Program-made: the position numbers and the translations under genes
NCBI RefSeq assembly: GCF_017313275.1
Contig: NZ_JAFLNM010000003.1
Location: forward strand, 62,001-126,000
Direction: 5' to 3'
Origin: Flagellimonas profundi
GTDB lineage: Bacteria; Bacteroidota; Bacteroidia; Flavobacteriales; Flavobacteriaceae
Length of the DNA stretch: 64,000 nt
Notes under the pieces: generated by a model
The model's database searches: none
The model's input: the letters and a program-made list of their open reading frames with translations, nothing else
What the model was told of the DNA's origin: nothing
In this document: positions 7,683 to 16,830 of the stretch, one piece after another
How positions within the stretch are numbered: the first letter of the stretch is position 1
How the letters are laid out: the number at the start of each line of letters is the position of its first letter

Positions 7683-8984
7683 TTAAGCGGGCTCTCCAAA
7701 TAAATCGTAATCGGAGGCATCGGTAATCTTAATGTTCATAAAGTCTCCGATCTTTACGTAATGTTTAGTAGCATCAATGAGTACTTCGTTGTCCACATCG
7801 GGTGAATCGAACTCCGTACGCCCCACAAAATGGTTACCTTCCTTTCTGTCGATGATACAACGAAAGGTTTCACCGATTTTCTCTTGGTTCAGTTCCCAAG
7901 AAATCTGCGATTGGATTTCCATAATAATGTTCGCGCGCTCTTGCTTAACGTCTTCGGGGACATCATCTTCCAAATTGTAAGCGTGCGTATTCTCTTCATG
8001 ACTATAGGTAAAACAACCCAAACGCTCAAAACGCATCTCCTGCACCCATTGTTTCAAGGTTTCAAAATCCTCCTCGGTTTCTCCCGGGTAACCCACGATC
8101 AAGGTGGTACGGATGGCCATTTCTGGGACAGCCTCCCTAAAATCCTTCAACAATTTTGTGGTTTTGGCCTGTGTGGTACCGCGTCGCATACTTTTAAGTA
8201 TGGAATCGGATATATGCTGGAGTGGAATATCGATGTAATTACAAATCTTTGGCTCATTGCGCATCACTTCCAAAACATCCATTGGAAAACCTGTTGGGAA
8301 GGCATAGTGCAAACGAATCCATTCAATACCTTCGACTTTGGCCAAGGCCTTGAGCAATTCGGCCAAGTTTCTTTTCCTGTACAGGTCAAGACCGTAATAC
8401 GTAAGGTCCTGGGCGATTAAAATAAGTTCCTTAACCCCGTTGGCCGCCAGTTTTTCGGCTTCGGCCACCAAATCTTCTATAGGTGTACTTCGGTGCTTTC
8501 CACGCATTAGGGGAATGGCACAGAATGAGCATGGGCGATCACATCCTTCGGCAATTTTAAGATAAGCGTAGTTTTTAGGTGTTGTTGTCAAACGTTCTCC
8601 TATCAACTCGTGCTTATAATCGGCACCCAGGGCTTTCAATAAATTAGGTAAGTCGCTCGTTCCAAAATATTCATCCACATTTGGAATCTCCTTCTCCAAA
8701 TCAGGTTTGTAGCGTTCGCTCAAACAACCAGTTACAAACACTTTGTCCACATCGCCAGCTTCTTTTCGCTGCACGTAGTCCAAAATAGTGTTAACGCTTT
8801 CTTCCTTTGCATTGGCAATAAATCCGCAGGTATTTATCACCACTACATTGCCTTCCTCCTCGTGGGCCACCTCTTTATTGTTGGCACGCAACTGTCCCAT
8901 CAATACTTCCGAGTCGTAGACATTCTTGCTGCAACCTAAGGTTACCACATTAATTTTGTTCTTCTTGAGCGATTTTGTGCGCAT
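7683..8984 (-). CDS. rimO: Ribosomal protein uS12 methylthiotransferase RimO
   Basis: 433 residues from the ATG at 8984, preceded by AAAGGAATT; an upstream ATG in frame is unlikely because the promoter lies between. RimO adds a methylthio group to the conserved Asp of ribosomal protein S12 using two Fe-S clusters and SAM. Visible domains: MTTase N-terminal domain (TLGCSKNVYDSE), radical-SAM CxxxCxxC in CDRPCSFCAIP, the IDIPLQHISD segment and a C-terminal TRAM domain ending YDLFGEPA. The final LFGE segment is typical of RimO rather than MiaB. A conserved neighbour of ftsY in Bacteroidota, separated here by the amidase gene. Confidence 0.95.
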   Translation of the reverse strand: MRTKSLKKNKINVVTLGCSKNVYDSEVLMGQLRANNKEVAHEEEGNVVVINTCGFIANAKEESVNTILDYVQRKEAGDVDKVFVTGCLSERYKPDLEKEIPNVDEYFGTSDLPNLLKALGADYKHELIGERLTTTPKNYAYLKIAEGCDRPCSFCAIPLMRGKHRSTPIEDLVAEAEKLAANGVKELILIAQDLTYYGLDLYRKRNLAELLKALAKVEGIEWIRLHYAFPTGFPMDVLEVMRNEPKICNYIDIPLQHISDSILKSMRRGTTQAKTTKLLKDFREAVPEMAIRTTLIVGYPGETEEDFETLKQWVQEMRFERLGCFTYSHEENTHAYNLEDDVPEDVKQERANIIMEIQSQISWELNQEKIGETFRCIIDRKEGNHFVGRTEFDSPDVDNEVLIDATKHYVKIGDFMNIKITDASDYDLFGEPA

Positions 8985-9004
8985 AATTCCTTTAAAATGG
9001 AGTG

Positions 9005-9033
9005 CAAAAATACAATAACACAAGGCATTACAA
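9005..9033 (-). promoter_or_regulatory. rimO promoter, Bacteroidetes type
   Basis: On the minus strand a -33 TTG (9031-9033) and a perfect -7 box TATTTTTG (9005-9012) are separated by 18 bp. The start codon is 20 bp downstream, a typical short leader for this phylum. Confidence 0.6.
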
Positions 9034-9095
9034 CCTCTTTAAAGTATAATTTTAACTATAGGGATTATGTGGAACTGCCAAATATTATCTATAAG

Positions 9096-10757
9096 TTATT
9101 TTTGATACCCTTCTGGAATCTGTCTTGCCTTGGTCAAGTCTTCATAGGCTTTCCCGATACGAAGTAAATGCGCTTCTGAAAATGGTTTTCCGATAAAGGT
9201 CAAGCTCTCAGGCTCGCCATCGGTTTTGTATCCCATGGGAACGGTCAGGGCAGGATATTCCGCCACGGCTGCGTAGCCTGCATGGTAATTATTTATGCTC
9301 AACACGGCATCAAGATCTTTTTCTTCCATGATCTTGAAAAAGGCTCTTCCTGATTCTTTTAGATCCTGCTTAATTTTCTCAAACTGCGCCACTGTGGTCG
9401 AATCGGCCAAAATACCGTCAAAACGGGCCTGTCCATAAGGAATTCTTACCAAAGAGTCTTGTTTGTTAAAGGTTACAACGTCTTCCACCGACTCCACTTG
9501 TACGACATCCTTATTTTTCACTTGAGACCTTAAATAGGCAGGTAAATCCTCCTCCATATCCAGATTCAATAAAGTGGTAAAACCATCCAAGGGAATGTTC
9601 TCCGCTTCAAATTCCACTATTTGTGCACCAGCTTCCCTTAAAGCTGTTACATTGGCAGCATAAATGGAATCACGTTCCATTAAGTTTTTCATCGCCCCTA
9701 AACGAATTTCCTTAAGAGGTTCTGGATGCATCCAAGCAGATAAAATACCCGGTTCAGCACTTACCGATTTATAATCAGCTTCATCTTTCCCCAGCATGGC
9801 ATCCAACAAAATGGCATTATCCGTTACATTTTTAGTCATTGGACCTGGGGTATCCAAAGTACTTGAAATGGGTACGATCCCTGTCCGGCTCAATAACCCA
9901 ATGGTCGGTTTTAGGCCAACCACAGAATTTTGGCTGGACGGTGAAAGTATAGAACCTGAAGTTTCTGTCCCAACGGCACCAATAGCATAATTGGCTGCAG
10001 TGGAGGTTCCACTTCCTGCACTGGAGCCGCCCGTATCAAAAATTCTCCTTCCGTAGGGGTTTAAAGTTTGTCCACCCACAGCACTTTGACCGTTCGGGCA
10101 TACCCCACAGATAAAATTGGCCCACTCACTCAAATTCGCCTTACCTAAAATAAGTGCTCCTTTTTGTTTTAGGCGTTCCACAATAAAAGCATCATCGGTC
10201 TGATTGTCCATCAGCGCGATAGCTCCAGCAGTGGTCTTCATTTCTTCGGTTCCAATATTATCCTTCAATAAAATTGGCATACCATAAATAGGATGGTGAT
10301 CTCCTTTACTTTCATCCAGCTTACGGGCCTCTTCGAGCACATTGGGATTCAATGCAATAATGGTATTGAGGGTGGTATTATTGGGCAGTTCGTACTTGTA
10401 AATTCGATGTAGATAAAAAAGCACCAAATCTTCATAGGTAAAGATACCTTCATCGATATGGGTTTGAATGGTAGGGATATCTTGCTCCAATACCAAAGGT
10501 TTCATTTTCTCGTATTCTGCCTCTGTGAATTGCGATACTTCATCATAAAGAGGCAAAAACACTTCGTTTTTATCCAGCACCTTACTTTGGATGAATTTAT
10601 AGCGCATCCGCCTGTTCTCGTTATCTTTACTGGCGGCTACCTCGGCCGAATCATTATATGGAGTCCAAAGAACAACTTCTTCCTTCGGTTCTGTTTCTTT
10701 TTGTTTACAGGAAATAAATCCGATCAATAAAAAGGAACATAGTAGGTATTTATACAT
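9096..10757 (-). CDS. Amidase-signature lipoprotein
   Basis: 553 residues. The N-terminus (MYKYLLCSFLLIGFISC) is a lipoprotein signal with Cys17 as lipidation site. The amidase-signature core carries the Ser-cisSer-Lys triad: Lys in PILLKDNIG, the cis-Ser in GGSSAGSG and the nucleophile region GTETSGS, followed by VGLKPTIGLLSRTGIVP. Family members hydrolyse amides using this triad; GatA is a relative but this is an exported stand-alone enzyme, so a role in peptide or amide degradation in the periplasm is more likely. It lies 6 bp after ftsY and probably shares its transcript. Confidence 0.9.
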   Translation of the reverse strand: MYKYLLCSFLLIGFISCKQKETEPKEEVVLWTPYNDSAEVAASKDNENRRMRYKFIQSKVLDKNEVFLPLYDEVSQFTEAEYEKMKPLVLEQDIPTIQTHIDEGIFTYEDLVLFYLHRIYKYELPNNTTLNTIIALNPNVLEEARKLDESKGDHHPIYGMPILLKDNIGTEEMKTTAGAIALMDNQTDDAFIVERLKQKGALILGKANLSEWANFICGVCPNGQSAVGGQTLNPYGRRIFDTGGSSAGSGTSTAANYAIGAVGTETSGSILSPSSQNSVVGLKPTIGLLSRTGIVPISSTLDTPGPMTKNVTDNAILLDAMLGKDEADYKSVSAEPGILSAWMHPEPLKEIRLGAMKNLMERDSIYAANVTALREAGAQIVEFEAENIPLDGFTTLLNLDMEEDLPAYLRSQVKNKDVVQVESVEDVVTFNKQDSLVRIPYGQARFDGILADSTTVAQFEKIKQDLKESGRAFFKIMEEKDLDAVLSINNYHAGYAAVAEYPALTVPMGYKTDGEPESLTFIGKPFSEAHLLRIGKAYEDLTKARQIPEGYQK

Positions 10758-10763
10758 AGTAAT

Positions 10764-11720
10764 TTAAATATTAAAGAATGAATCTACGAATTCATATTTG
10801 TTGAACACTTGAAGGTCTTCGATTCCTTCGCCCACACCGATATACTTAACGGGAATCTGGAATTGGTCGGAGATTCCAATCACAACCCCTCCTTTTGCGG
10901 TACCATCCAATTTGGTCACGGCCAAACTGGTTACCTCGGTGGCCTTGGTAAATTGTTTGGCCTGCTCAAAGGCATTTTGTCCCGTTGAGCCATCAAGCAC
11001 CAAAAGTACCTCGTGGGGTGCATCCGGCACCACTTTTTGCATCACGCGCTTTACCTTGGAAAGCTCATTCATTAAATTCACCTTATTGTGTAAACGACCG
11101 GCAGTGTCCACCAAAACAACGTCAGCCTTTTCAGCAACGGCCGAATTCAAGGTATCGAAAGCAACGGATGCAGGGTCGCTTCCCATTTTTTGTTTTACAA
11201 TAGGTACGTCCACGCGTTTTGCCCAAACTTCCAATTGGTCAATGGCAGCAGCACGGAAGGTATCTGCAGCTCCCAGAACAACTTTCAATCCGTTGGCCTT
11301 AAACTTATGGGCCAATTTACCAATGGTAGTTGTTTTACCCACCCCGTTTACGCCCACCACCATAATAACATATGGTTTTTTGTCCTGTGGAACGGTAATT
11401 TCGGTGTCTTCGCCTGAATTGGTCTCCGAAAGCAAGCCAGCGATTTCTTCACGAAGAATGGTATTGAGTTCGTCCGTGCCCATGTATTTGTCGCGGGAAA
11501 CACGTTCTTCAATGCGTTCGATTATTTTTAAGGTAGTATTGACTCCGACATCGGAGGTGACCAAAACCTCTTCCAAGTTATCCAATACTTCATCATCCAC
11601 TTTGGATTTACCTGCAACAGCCTTGCCCAGTTTACCAAAAAAACTGGTTTTGGATTTTTCGAGCCCCTTGTCCAAGGTCTCTTTTTTATCCTTTGAAAAT
11701 ATATTTTTGAATAAACTCAT
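10764..11720 (-). CDS. ftsY: Signal recognition particle receptor FtsY
   Basis: 318 residues from the ATG at 11720 (MSLFKNIFSK); an earlier in-frame ATG lies beyond the -7 box. FtsY is the membrane-bound GTPase that receives SRP-ribosome complexes for cotranslational insertion. Short basic N-terminus, NG domain with GVNGVGKTTTIGKLA (G1), DTFRAAA, DTAGRL (G3) and TKLDGTAKGG (G4/closing loop). It normally follows DUF4295 in this phylum; here a plus-strand gene has been placed between them and ftsY has its own promoter. Confidence 0.96.
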   Translation of the reverse strand: MSLFKNIFSKDKKETLDKGLEKSKTSFFGKLGKAVAGKSKVDDEVLDNLEEVLVTSDVGVNTTLKIIERIEERVSRDKYMGTDELNTILREEIAGLLSETNSGEDTEITVPQDKKPYVIMVVGVNGVGKTTTIGKLAHKFKANGLKVVLGAADTFRAAAIDQLEVWAKRVDVPIVKQKMGSDPASVAFDTLNSAVAEKADVVLVDTAGRLHNKVNLMNELSKVKRVMQKVVPDAPHEVLLVLDGSTGQNAFEQAKQFTKATEVTSLAVTKLDGTAKGGVVIGISDQFQIPVKYIGVGEGIEDLQVFNKYEFVDSFFNI

Positions 11721-11741
11721 CCTGTGTTCTTTGAGAATAGT

Positions 11742-11749
11742 CAAAGATA
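11742..11749 (-). promoter_or_regulatory. ftsY -7 promoter box
   Basis: Perfect TATCTTTG on the minus strand, 21 bp before the start codon. The nearest TTG upstream is 26 bp away, longer than usual, so the -33 element is uncertain. Confidence 0.5.
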
Positions 11750-11945
11750 GGAAAGTAAGGGGAGTTTTGTTAAATCAATTTTAGGTGAAAACAAGGTGAA
11801 CATTATATCCAGGGACTTTTCACGAAATCCAGTAAACCTCATAATCCCAGAACTTTACCGATATAATACATAGCTACACAACAATTATTAGAGTGCCTAC
11901 AAATAACTGGATACTTTTAACACACCAAAGATTTCAATAATTTTG

Positions 11946-13829
11946 ATGCAACCACCAATAAAAATAATCTTCTTGGCAATATTGTGCCTTATCACAATAT
12001 CCACTAAGGCGCAAGAAACGTTTTCCGATACATTTAGCGCTGTATCGTATTCGAATAACGACGGCTCCCAAAACTGGTCTACCAATTGGCTGGAATACAA
12101 CGATAATAACAATCCTGCCAATGGCTATATCAGTATCAATAACAATGAATTAAGGTTTAGATATATTTGGTCAGAGAATTTAAGGCGTTCGGCCGATTTA
12201 AGTTCGTACTATACCGCCTCCCTGTCTTTTGATTGGCGAACATCGAGTCTTGAATCGGGCGAGACATTGGTGATACAAATATCCTCGGACGGTTCTTCGT
12301 TTACCACTTTGGATACTTTTTCAGGTACTCAAAGTGGTACGTTCGACCAAGATATTACCGCTTACATATCCAGTAATACCACCATTCGTTTTAGAAAAGG
12401 AGGAAATGATTGGTCTGGAAACGATGATCGTACCTATATAGACAATATTATTATTTCCACTACATCTGTTCCCCAAACGGATACAGATGCGGATGGGGTT
12501 ATTGATGCTGTGGATCTAGATGATGACAATGATGGCATTACCGATGAAGAAGAATATTGTTCCTCGATAAACGCTTCTTTTCTCACCTCCTCGGATGTGG
12601 GAGAAAGATCTGTGGTCATCAACCATACAGATACAGAATACTTAAGGCTTGATTTTTCATCTATGGACAATTCTTTTCAGTTGGACATTAATGGATCTAC
12701 CGTCCATCCTTCTGTGCTGGAATTTGAAAATGGGGCATTGGATGCAGGAGACGAATACTTTGTATTTCAATCGGATGGCAGCTTTATAAGTCAGCCATGG
12801 GTCGCCAATTCCAATGGACTACCCCGATTAAGGTTGATTGTAGATGAATATGGACAGGCAAATCTCTATGGAACAAGGACTACCACCTCCACCAATTTGG
12901 AACCCATGGTAGCCCAAGGGGGAACACCTTTTAATACTATTCCATGGGTGCCAGGGAACAATAATACGTTTACATTGACCAACCAGGCTGGTCCAGGTCC
13001 AGAAGGATTTACAGGGGAGCTGTTTGCTAGTGCCATTTGTGATACGGATGGAGACGGCATTAGCAATCATTTGGACCTTGATTCTGATAACGATGGGATA
13101 TATGATCTTATGGAGGCCGGGGCTTTAAACGAAGTTGGGGTTGCGGATGCCAATAATGATGGCATCATAGATGGAGCTCTTTCAAGTTCAGGCTCCAATG
13201 GAGTATATAATGCTTTGGAAGATACCGATACGGCGTATGCCATCCTTTCCTATTCCATTTTAGACTCCGATTCCGACGGAAGCTATGACACATCTGTTCT
13301 AGATGCTGATGGGGATGGATGTTTTGATACGCGAGAAGCAGGGTTTACCGATACCAATGATGATGGTTATTTGGGCCCTAACCCTGTTACTATTGATTCC
13401 AACGGCCTTGTCACCAGTGGTTCCGATGGATATTCAACTCCTGACGATAACGATTCCAATACAACCTATGATTACAGGGAGGCAGGCGCCGCCCCTACTA
13501 TTACATCTCAACCGGTAGATACAACTACGTGTCCGGGATGCTCAACGACCGTATCCGCTTCGGTTGTTGCTGATAAATTCCAATGGCAATATTATAATGG
13601 TAGTAATTGGGTAGACCTTACAGATCTTGGCATTTATTCTGGAACGTCCACCAATACTTTGACCATTACCAATCCCACTGTTAACGAAAACAATACACAA
13701 TATCGATTGCAGACTAGCAACGATGCCTTTATCTGTAGTTCCACAACAAGCAATACAGCTACATTGACCCTTCATGTAAACACAGTTGTCAGTAACCGAA
13801 GAATTACCTACAGGGTCAATAAAAACTAA
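11946..13829 (+). CDS. Secreted TSP3-repeat surface protein
   Basis: 627 residues from the ATG at 11946. Signal peptide about 1-22 (ending STKAQ), then a beta-rich region with a jelly-roll-like pattern (SADLSSYYTASLSFDW through DDRTYIDNIIIS), then Asp-rich thrombospondin-type-3 calcium-binding repeats of the form DxDxDGxxDxxDxDxDNDG, and an Ig-like C-terminal segment with CPGCSTTV. It ends NRRITYRVNKN with no recognisable T9SS type A or B sorting domain, so export beyond the periplasm is not proven and the C-terminus might be truncated. It is the only plus-strand gene inside a conserved minus-strand ribosomal/SRP cluster. Confidence 0.8.
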   Translation: MQPPIKIIFLAILCLITISTKAQETFSDTFSAVSYSNNDGSQNWSTNWLEYNDNNNPANGYISINNNELRFRYIWSENLRRSADLSSYYTASLSFDWRTSSLESGETLVIQISSDGSSFTTLDTFSGTQSGTFDQDITAYISSNTTIRFRKGGNDWSGNDDRTYIDNIIISTTSVPQTDTDADGVIDAVDLDDDNDGITDEEEYCSSINASFLTSSDVGERSVVINHTDTEYLRLDFSSMDNSFQLDINGSTVHPSVLEFENGALDAGDEYFVFQSDGSFISQPWVANSNGLPRLRLIVDEYGQANLYGTRTTTSTNLEPMVAQGGTPFNTIPWVPGNNNTFTLTNQAGPGPEGFTGELFASAICDTDGDGISNHLDLDSDNDGIYDLMEAGALNEVGVADANNDGIIDGALSSSGSNGVYNALEDTDTAYAILSYSILDSDSDGSYDTSVLDADGDGCFDTREAGFTDTNDDGYLGPNPVTIDSNGLVTSGSDGYSTPDDNDSNTTYDYREAGAAPTITSQPVDTTTCPGCSTTVSASVVADKFQWQYYNGSNWVDLTDLGIYSGTSTNTLTITNPTVNENNTQYRLQTSNDAFICSSTTSNTATLTLHVNTVVSNRRITYRVNKN

Positions 13830-13847
13830 AAACATTACTTCATAAAA

Positions 13848-13869
13848 AAAGCCGCTATATAGCGGCTTT
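13848..13869. terminator. Bidirectional intrinsic terminator
   Basis: A 22-bp perfect palindrome, AAAGCCGCTA joined to its complement, lies between the convergent TSP3-protein and DUF4295 genes, with A/T flanks on both sides. Confidence 0.8.
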
Positions 13870-13892
13870 GATATGGTGTAAGGAAATGCTCC

Positions 13893-14045
13893 TTATTTGC
13901 TGTTCAACCAGTCATTGACCATTTCTGGTGGCATAACAGACTCTACGAAAGTGTATGCTCCAGTTTTGGGAGACTTAACCATTTTAATGGCCTTTGTCAA
14001 TCTTTTTGATGATGACTGAAGTGTTGCTACTGTTTTCTTTGCCAT
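13893..14045 (-). CDS. DUF4295 family small basic protein
   Basis: 50 residues, starting MAKKTVATLQSSSKR and ending MVNDWLNSK. It is a very small, Lys-rich protein almost always found next to rpmG in Bacteroidota, and is commonly suspected to be a ribosome-associated protein; that function is not proven. It follows rpmG by 37 bp and is in the same operon. Confidence 0.93.
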   Translation of the reverse strand: MAKKTVATLQSSSKRLTKAIKMVKSPKTGAYTFVESVMPPEMVNDWLNSK

Positions 14046-14082
14046 GGTTTATATTTTTCTGCCTTTTACTTTGAAAAAGCTA

Positions 14083-14265
14083 TTACTTAATTTCTTTATG
14101 AACGGTCATACGCTTAAGGATAGGATTGTACTTTTTGATTTCCATCCTATCTGGCGTGTTCTTTTTGTTCTTGGTGGTAATATACCTAGAAGTACCTGGC
14201 ATACCAGATTCTTTGTGTTCTGTACACTCTAAAATTACCTGAACCCTATTTCCTTTCTTTGCCAT
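14083..14265 (-). CDS. rpmG: 50S ribosomal protein L33
   Basis: 60 residues, [17 protein letters not shown] at the N-terminus and [13 protein letters not shown] in the centre, matching bL33 in length and pattern. Only one Cys is present, so it lacks the two CxxC pairs and is of the zinc-free (C-) type. Second gene of the rpmB-rpmG-DUF4295 operon. Confidence 0.97.
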   Translation of the reverse strand: MAKKGNRVQVILECTEHKESGMPGTSRYITTKNKKNTPDRMEIKKYNPILKRMTVHKEIK

Positions 14266-14293
14266 TGTATTGTACTTAAAATGCTTTTACAAC

Positions 14294-14521
14294 TTACTTT
14301 TTGGAATTGATTTCCTTCAAGACAGCAGAGATTCCTTTTTTGTTGATGATTTTCAACCCACGGGCAGAAACGTTCAAGGTTACCCAACGATCTTCCTCAG
14401 GAATATAAAATCTCTTCTTGGAGACATTCGCATCGAATCTCCTTTTAGTCTTATTGATAGAAAAGGAAACGTTGTTTCCAAACATCACCTTTTTTCCTGT
14501 TACTTCACAAACTTTAGACAT
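14294..14521 (-). CDS. rpmB: 50S ribosomal protein L28
   Basis: 75 residues, beginning MSKVCEVTGKKVMFGNNVS with the conserved INKTKRRFDANV and RFYIPEEDRWVTLNVSARG blocks of bL28. First gene of the rpmB-rpmG-DUF4295 operon, with a well-formed promoter upstream overlapping the far end of the cinA region. Confidence 0.97.
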   Translation of the reverse strand: MSKVCEVTGKKVMFGNNVSFSINKTKRRFDANVSKKRFYIPEEDRWVTLNVSARGLKIINKKGISAVLKEINSKK

Positions 14522-14555
14522 CTCCCTAACTATTTGAGTGATTTTATTGAGGCTG

Positions 14556-14587
14556 CAAATTTATACCATTTTAATGGGACGTACAAA
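14556..14587 (-). promoter_or_regulatory. rpmB operon promoter
   Basis: Minus strand: -33 TTTG at 14584-14587 and perfect -7 TAAATTTG at 14556-14563 with a 20-bp spacer, 34 bp before the rpmB start codon. It lies just after the cinA stop codon, so the ribosomal genes can be transcribed independently of cinA. Confidence 0.65.
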
Positions 14588-14595
14588 ATTCTTTT

Positions 14596-15846
14596 TCAGA
14601 AATTTAAAATTTCTTTGTACAACAGCTCAAAAGCCTTGTTTACAGACTTTTCAACAACCCTTTCCCTGTGCCTGCCCATACTGAATTTTTGGGCAAAAGT
14701 TCCATTTGGAGTGCTTATTCCTATATATACGGTTCCCACCTCGGCATCGGAGTCGCCTTTGGTAGGTCCAGCATTGCCCGTTGTGGCAATGGCGAAATCA
14801 GCTCCCAGCTTGTTTTTTACGTTATCGGCCATGGCAACTGCCACGGCTTCGCTCACCACGGAATGTTTGTTGATCAATTCTTGCGGCACTCCCAACAAAT
14901 TCACCTTGACCTCTGTTGCATAGCACACCATACTGCCCTTAAAGTAATTGGATGCTCCCGGTACCGAAGTGATTCGTTCGGCAATACTTCCACCCGTAAA
15001 ACTTTCCGCAGTGGCCAAGGTCATTTTTTTATCGGTCAATAAAGTTCCAATTTGCTTTTCTACACGTCCATCCTCCTCTTCTTCACCGTAAATGATATCA
15101 CCTATAAGAGGATAAAGCTTTTTCACTTGCTCCTCAATACCTTCCATCAGGGTATCTTTATCATCCCCTTTGGCAGAAAGACGCAATCTTACACTGCCAA
15201 TGCTGGGCAGGTAAGCAAATTTTATGAACGATGGCAAATTATTTTCCCACTCTTCCAGCTTATCTGCTATTGCGCTCTCACCCAGTCCGTACGTCATGAT
15301 GGTCTTGTGGACAATATGAGGTCGGTGGTATTCTTCAACGATTTTAGGCAGAACAGATTTGGTCATGAGATTTTTCATCTCGTAGGGTACCCCGGGCAGG
15401 CTAACAAAGGTGGTTTCACCTTTTTTTATCCAAATTCCCGGTGCCGTACCAAACTCATTGTGCAGTACAGTGGCTTTTGAGGGTACCATGGCCTGCTCCC
15501 TGTTCAAGTCTGATATGGGCGTTGTGATGTATTTTCTAAAAAGTTCCTCTATATGATTTAAGACCGCCTCGTTCCGAACCAATTCATCCTCAAAAAATTC
15601 ACAAAGGGTGTGTTTGGTTACATCATCTTTAGTTGGTCCCAGACCACCGGTAACAATAACCACTGAGGAACGCTCACCTGCTTCCCTTAGGGATTTTAAT
15701 ATATGGTCCTTGTCGTCTTGGATTGAGGTAATTTGATAGACGGAAACCCCAATCTTGTTCAGCTCTTTGGAAATAAATGCTGAATTGGAGTCTACAATCT
15801 GCCCAATGAGGATTTCATCCCCAATGGTTATGATCTCAGCTTGCAT
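14596..15846 (-). CDS. cinA: CinA family protein: MoCF-like domain plus nicotinamide-nucleotide amidohydrolase domain
   Basis: 416 residues, full length for two-domain CinA. N-terminal MoCF/MoaB-like domain ([30 protein letters not shown]), then the C-terminal domain with [20 protein letters not shown] and [19 protein letters not shown]. The C-terminal domain family deamidates NMN in NAD recycling; the N-terminal one is linked to ADP-ribose pyrophosphatase activity. Starts one base after the Hpt gene stop codon, hence the same transcript. Confidence 0.95.
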   Translation of the reverse strand: MQAEIITIGDEILIGQIVDSNSAFISKELNKIGVSVYQITSIQDDKDHILKSLREAGERSSVVIVTGGLGPTKDDVTKHTLCEFFEDELVRNEAVLNHIEELFRKYITTPISDLNREQAMVPSKATVLHNEFGTAPGIWIKKGETTFVSLPGVPYEMKNLMTKSVLPKIVEEYHRPHIVHKTIMTYGLGESAIADKLEEWENNLPSFIKFAYLPSIGSVRLRLSAKGDDKDTLMEGIEEQVKKLYPLIGDIIYGEEEEDGRVEKQIGTLLTDKKMTLATAESFTGGSIAERITSVPGASNYFKGSMVCYATEVKVNLLGVPQELINKHSVVSEAVAVAMADNVKNKLGADFAIATTGNAGPTKGDSDAEVGTVYIGISTPNGTFAQKFSMGRHRERVVEKSVNKAFELLYKEILNF

Positions 15847-16185
15847 CTATAGATTGAAGTCGTTTTTAAGTTCGGCAACCACTTGGAGCACATCCTTTTT
15901 AAGGATTGGGAATTTCGCTTCAATTTCCTCCATACTTCCCGTTGTTTTGCCCAAAGTCTCTATTTCAAGTGCCTTGGCCCTTGTTTGCTCCATGCCCAAA
16001 ATATCCACATTGGGTTTAATCTTGTGCGCCAGCTTATAAATGTTTTCGTAGTCCTTGCCATTAATGGCTTTTTCAAGACCTTCCAAGTCTTCTGGGACTT
16101 CTTCCAAAAACACAGAAATTACAGAAGTGATGAAATCCTCATCGCCTTCCGCCATTTCATTTATTTTATCGAGGTTGTATATCAT
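15847..16185 (-). CDS. Orphan histidine phosphotransfer (Hpt) domain protein
   Basis: 112 residues, all helical in character, with the Hpt phospho-acceptor motif KLAHKIKPN; the acceptor is His54. Hpt proteins relay phosphate from hybrid kinases to response regulators, but no kinase or regulator lies in this window. Its start overlaps the stop of the preceding FAH gene by one base and its stop abuts cinA, so it is translationally embedded in a metabolic operon. Its signalling partner is unknown. Confidence 0.88.
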   Translation of the reverse strand: MIYNLDKINEMAEGDEDFITSVISVFLEEVPEDLEGLEKAINGKDYENIYKLAHKIKPNVDILGMEQTRAKALEIETLGKTTGSMEEIEAKFPILKKDVLQVVAELKNDFNL

Positions 16186-16796
16186 TATTTTACATTAATA
16201 TCAAACAGTTGCTCTCCTTCCAAAGTACCGACAAGGTAGTCATTTGGGCTTACTTTACCAACACCTGCAGGGGTGCCCGTGAATATGATGTCGCCTTTTT
16301 TTAGCATAAAATATGTGGATACATGCGAGATTATTTCATCTATCTTCCACAACATCAAAGAGGTATTTCCCTCTTGAACCGTTTCACCGTTTTTGGACAA
16401 TGAAAAATTCAAGTTATCAAGGTCACTGAATTTGTCTTTGGGGACCCATTTCCCCACTACTGCAGCGCCGTCAAAACCTTTGGCCTTTTCCCAGGGCAAA
16501 CCTTTGGATTTTAATTTGGATTGAAGGTCTCTTGCGGTAAAATCTATACCCAGTCCTATTTCATCGTAATACTTATGGGCAAATTCGCGAGAAATATGTT
16601 TTCCCACTTTTTTGATTTTCACCAAGACTTCCACTTCATAGTGTACATCTTTGGAAAATTCAGGGATATAAAAATCCTGTTCTTTGGGCAATATGGCAGA
16701 ATCGGGTTTTATAAAAACCACAGGCTCATCTGGACGCTCGTTGCTTAGCTCATTGATATGATCCACATAATTACGTCCTATACAAATCAGCTTCAT
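16185..16796 (-). CDS. Fumarylacetoacetate hydrolase (FAH) family protein
   Basis: 203 residues, short single-domain form. Metal ligands are visible in HYEVEVLVKI (E..E) and the later Asp in GIDFTARDLQ; the family tail IIFTGTPAGVGKV is present. Members cleave C-C bonds or decarboxylate/hydrate acylpyruvates and oxaloacetate-like compounds in a Mg-dependent way; the substrate is not predictable. The acylpyruvase/oxaloacetate decarboxylase subgroup is the closest guess by length. First gene of the FAH-Hpt-cinA group. Confidence 0.9.
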   Translation of the reverse strand: MKLICIGRNYVDHINELSNERPDEPVVFIKPDSAILPKEQDFYIPEFSKDVHYEVEVLVKIKKVGKHISREFAHKYYDEIGLGIDFTARDLQSKLKSKGLPWEKAKGFDGAAVVGKWVPKDKFSDLDNLNFSLSKNGETVQEGNTSLMLWKIDEIISHVSTYFMLKKGDIIFTGTPAGVGKVSPNDYLVGTLEGEQLFDINVK

Positions 16797-16830
16797 AATT
16801 TGTTAATGGGGTTATGCTATTTTGTTATTC

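Noticed and set aside
7683..9023. Longer rimO starting at 9023
   Set aside because: The extension contains the promoter -7 box and encodes hydrophobic residues not seen in RimO; the ATG at 8984 has a good ribosome binding site.
10912..11784. 290-codon plus-strand frame opposite ftsY
   Set aside because: It is antisense to all FtsY GTPase motifs; the translation is low-complexity and Ser/Thr-rich, typical of an antisense shadow.
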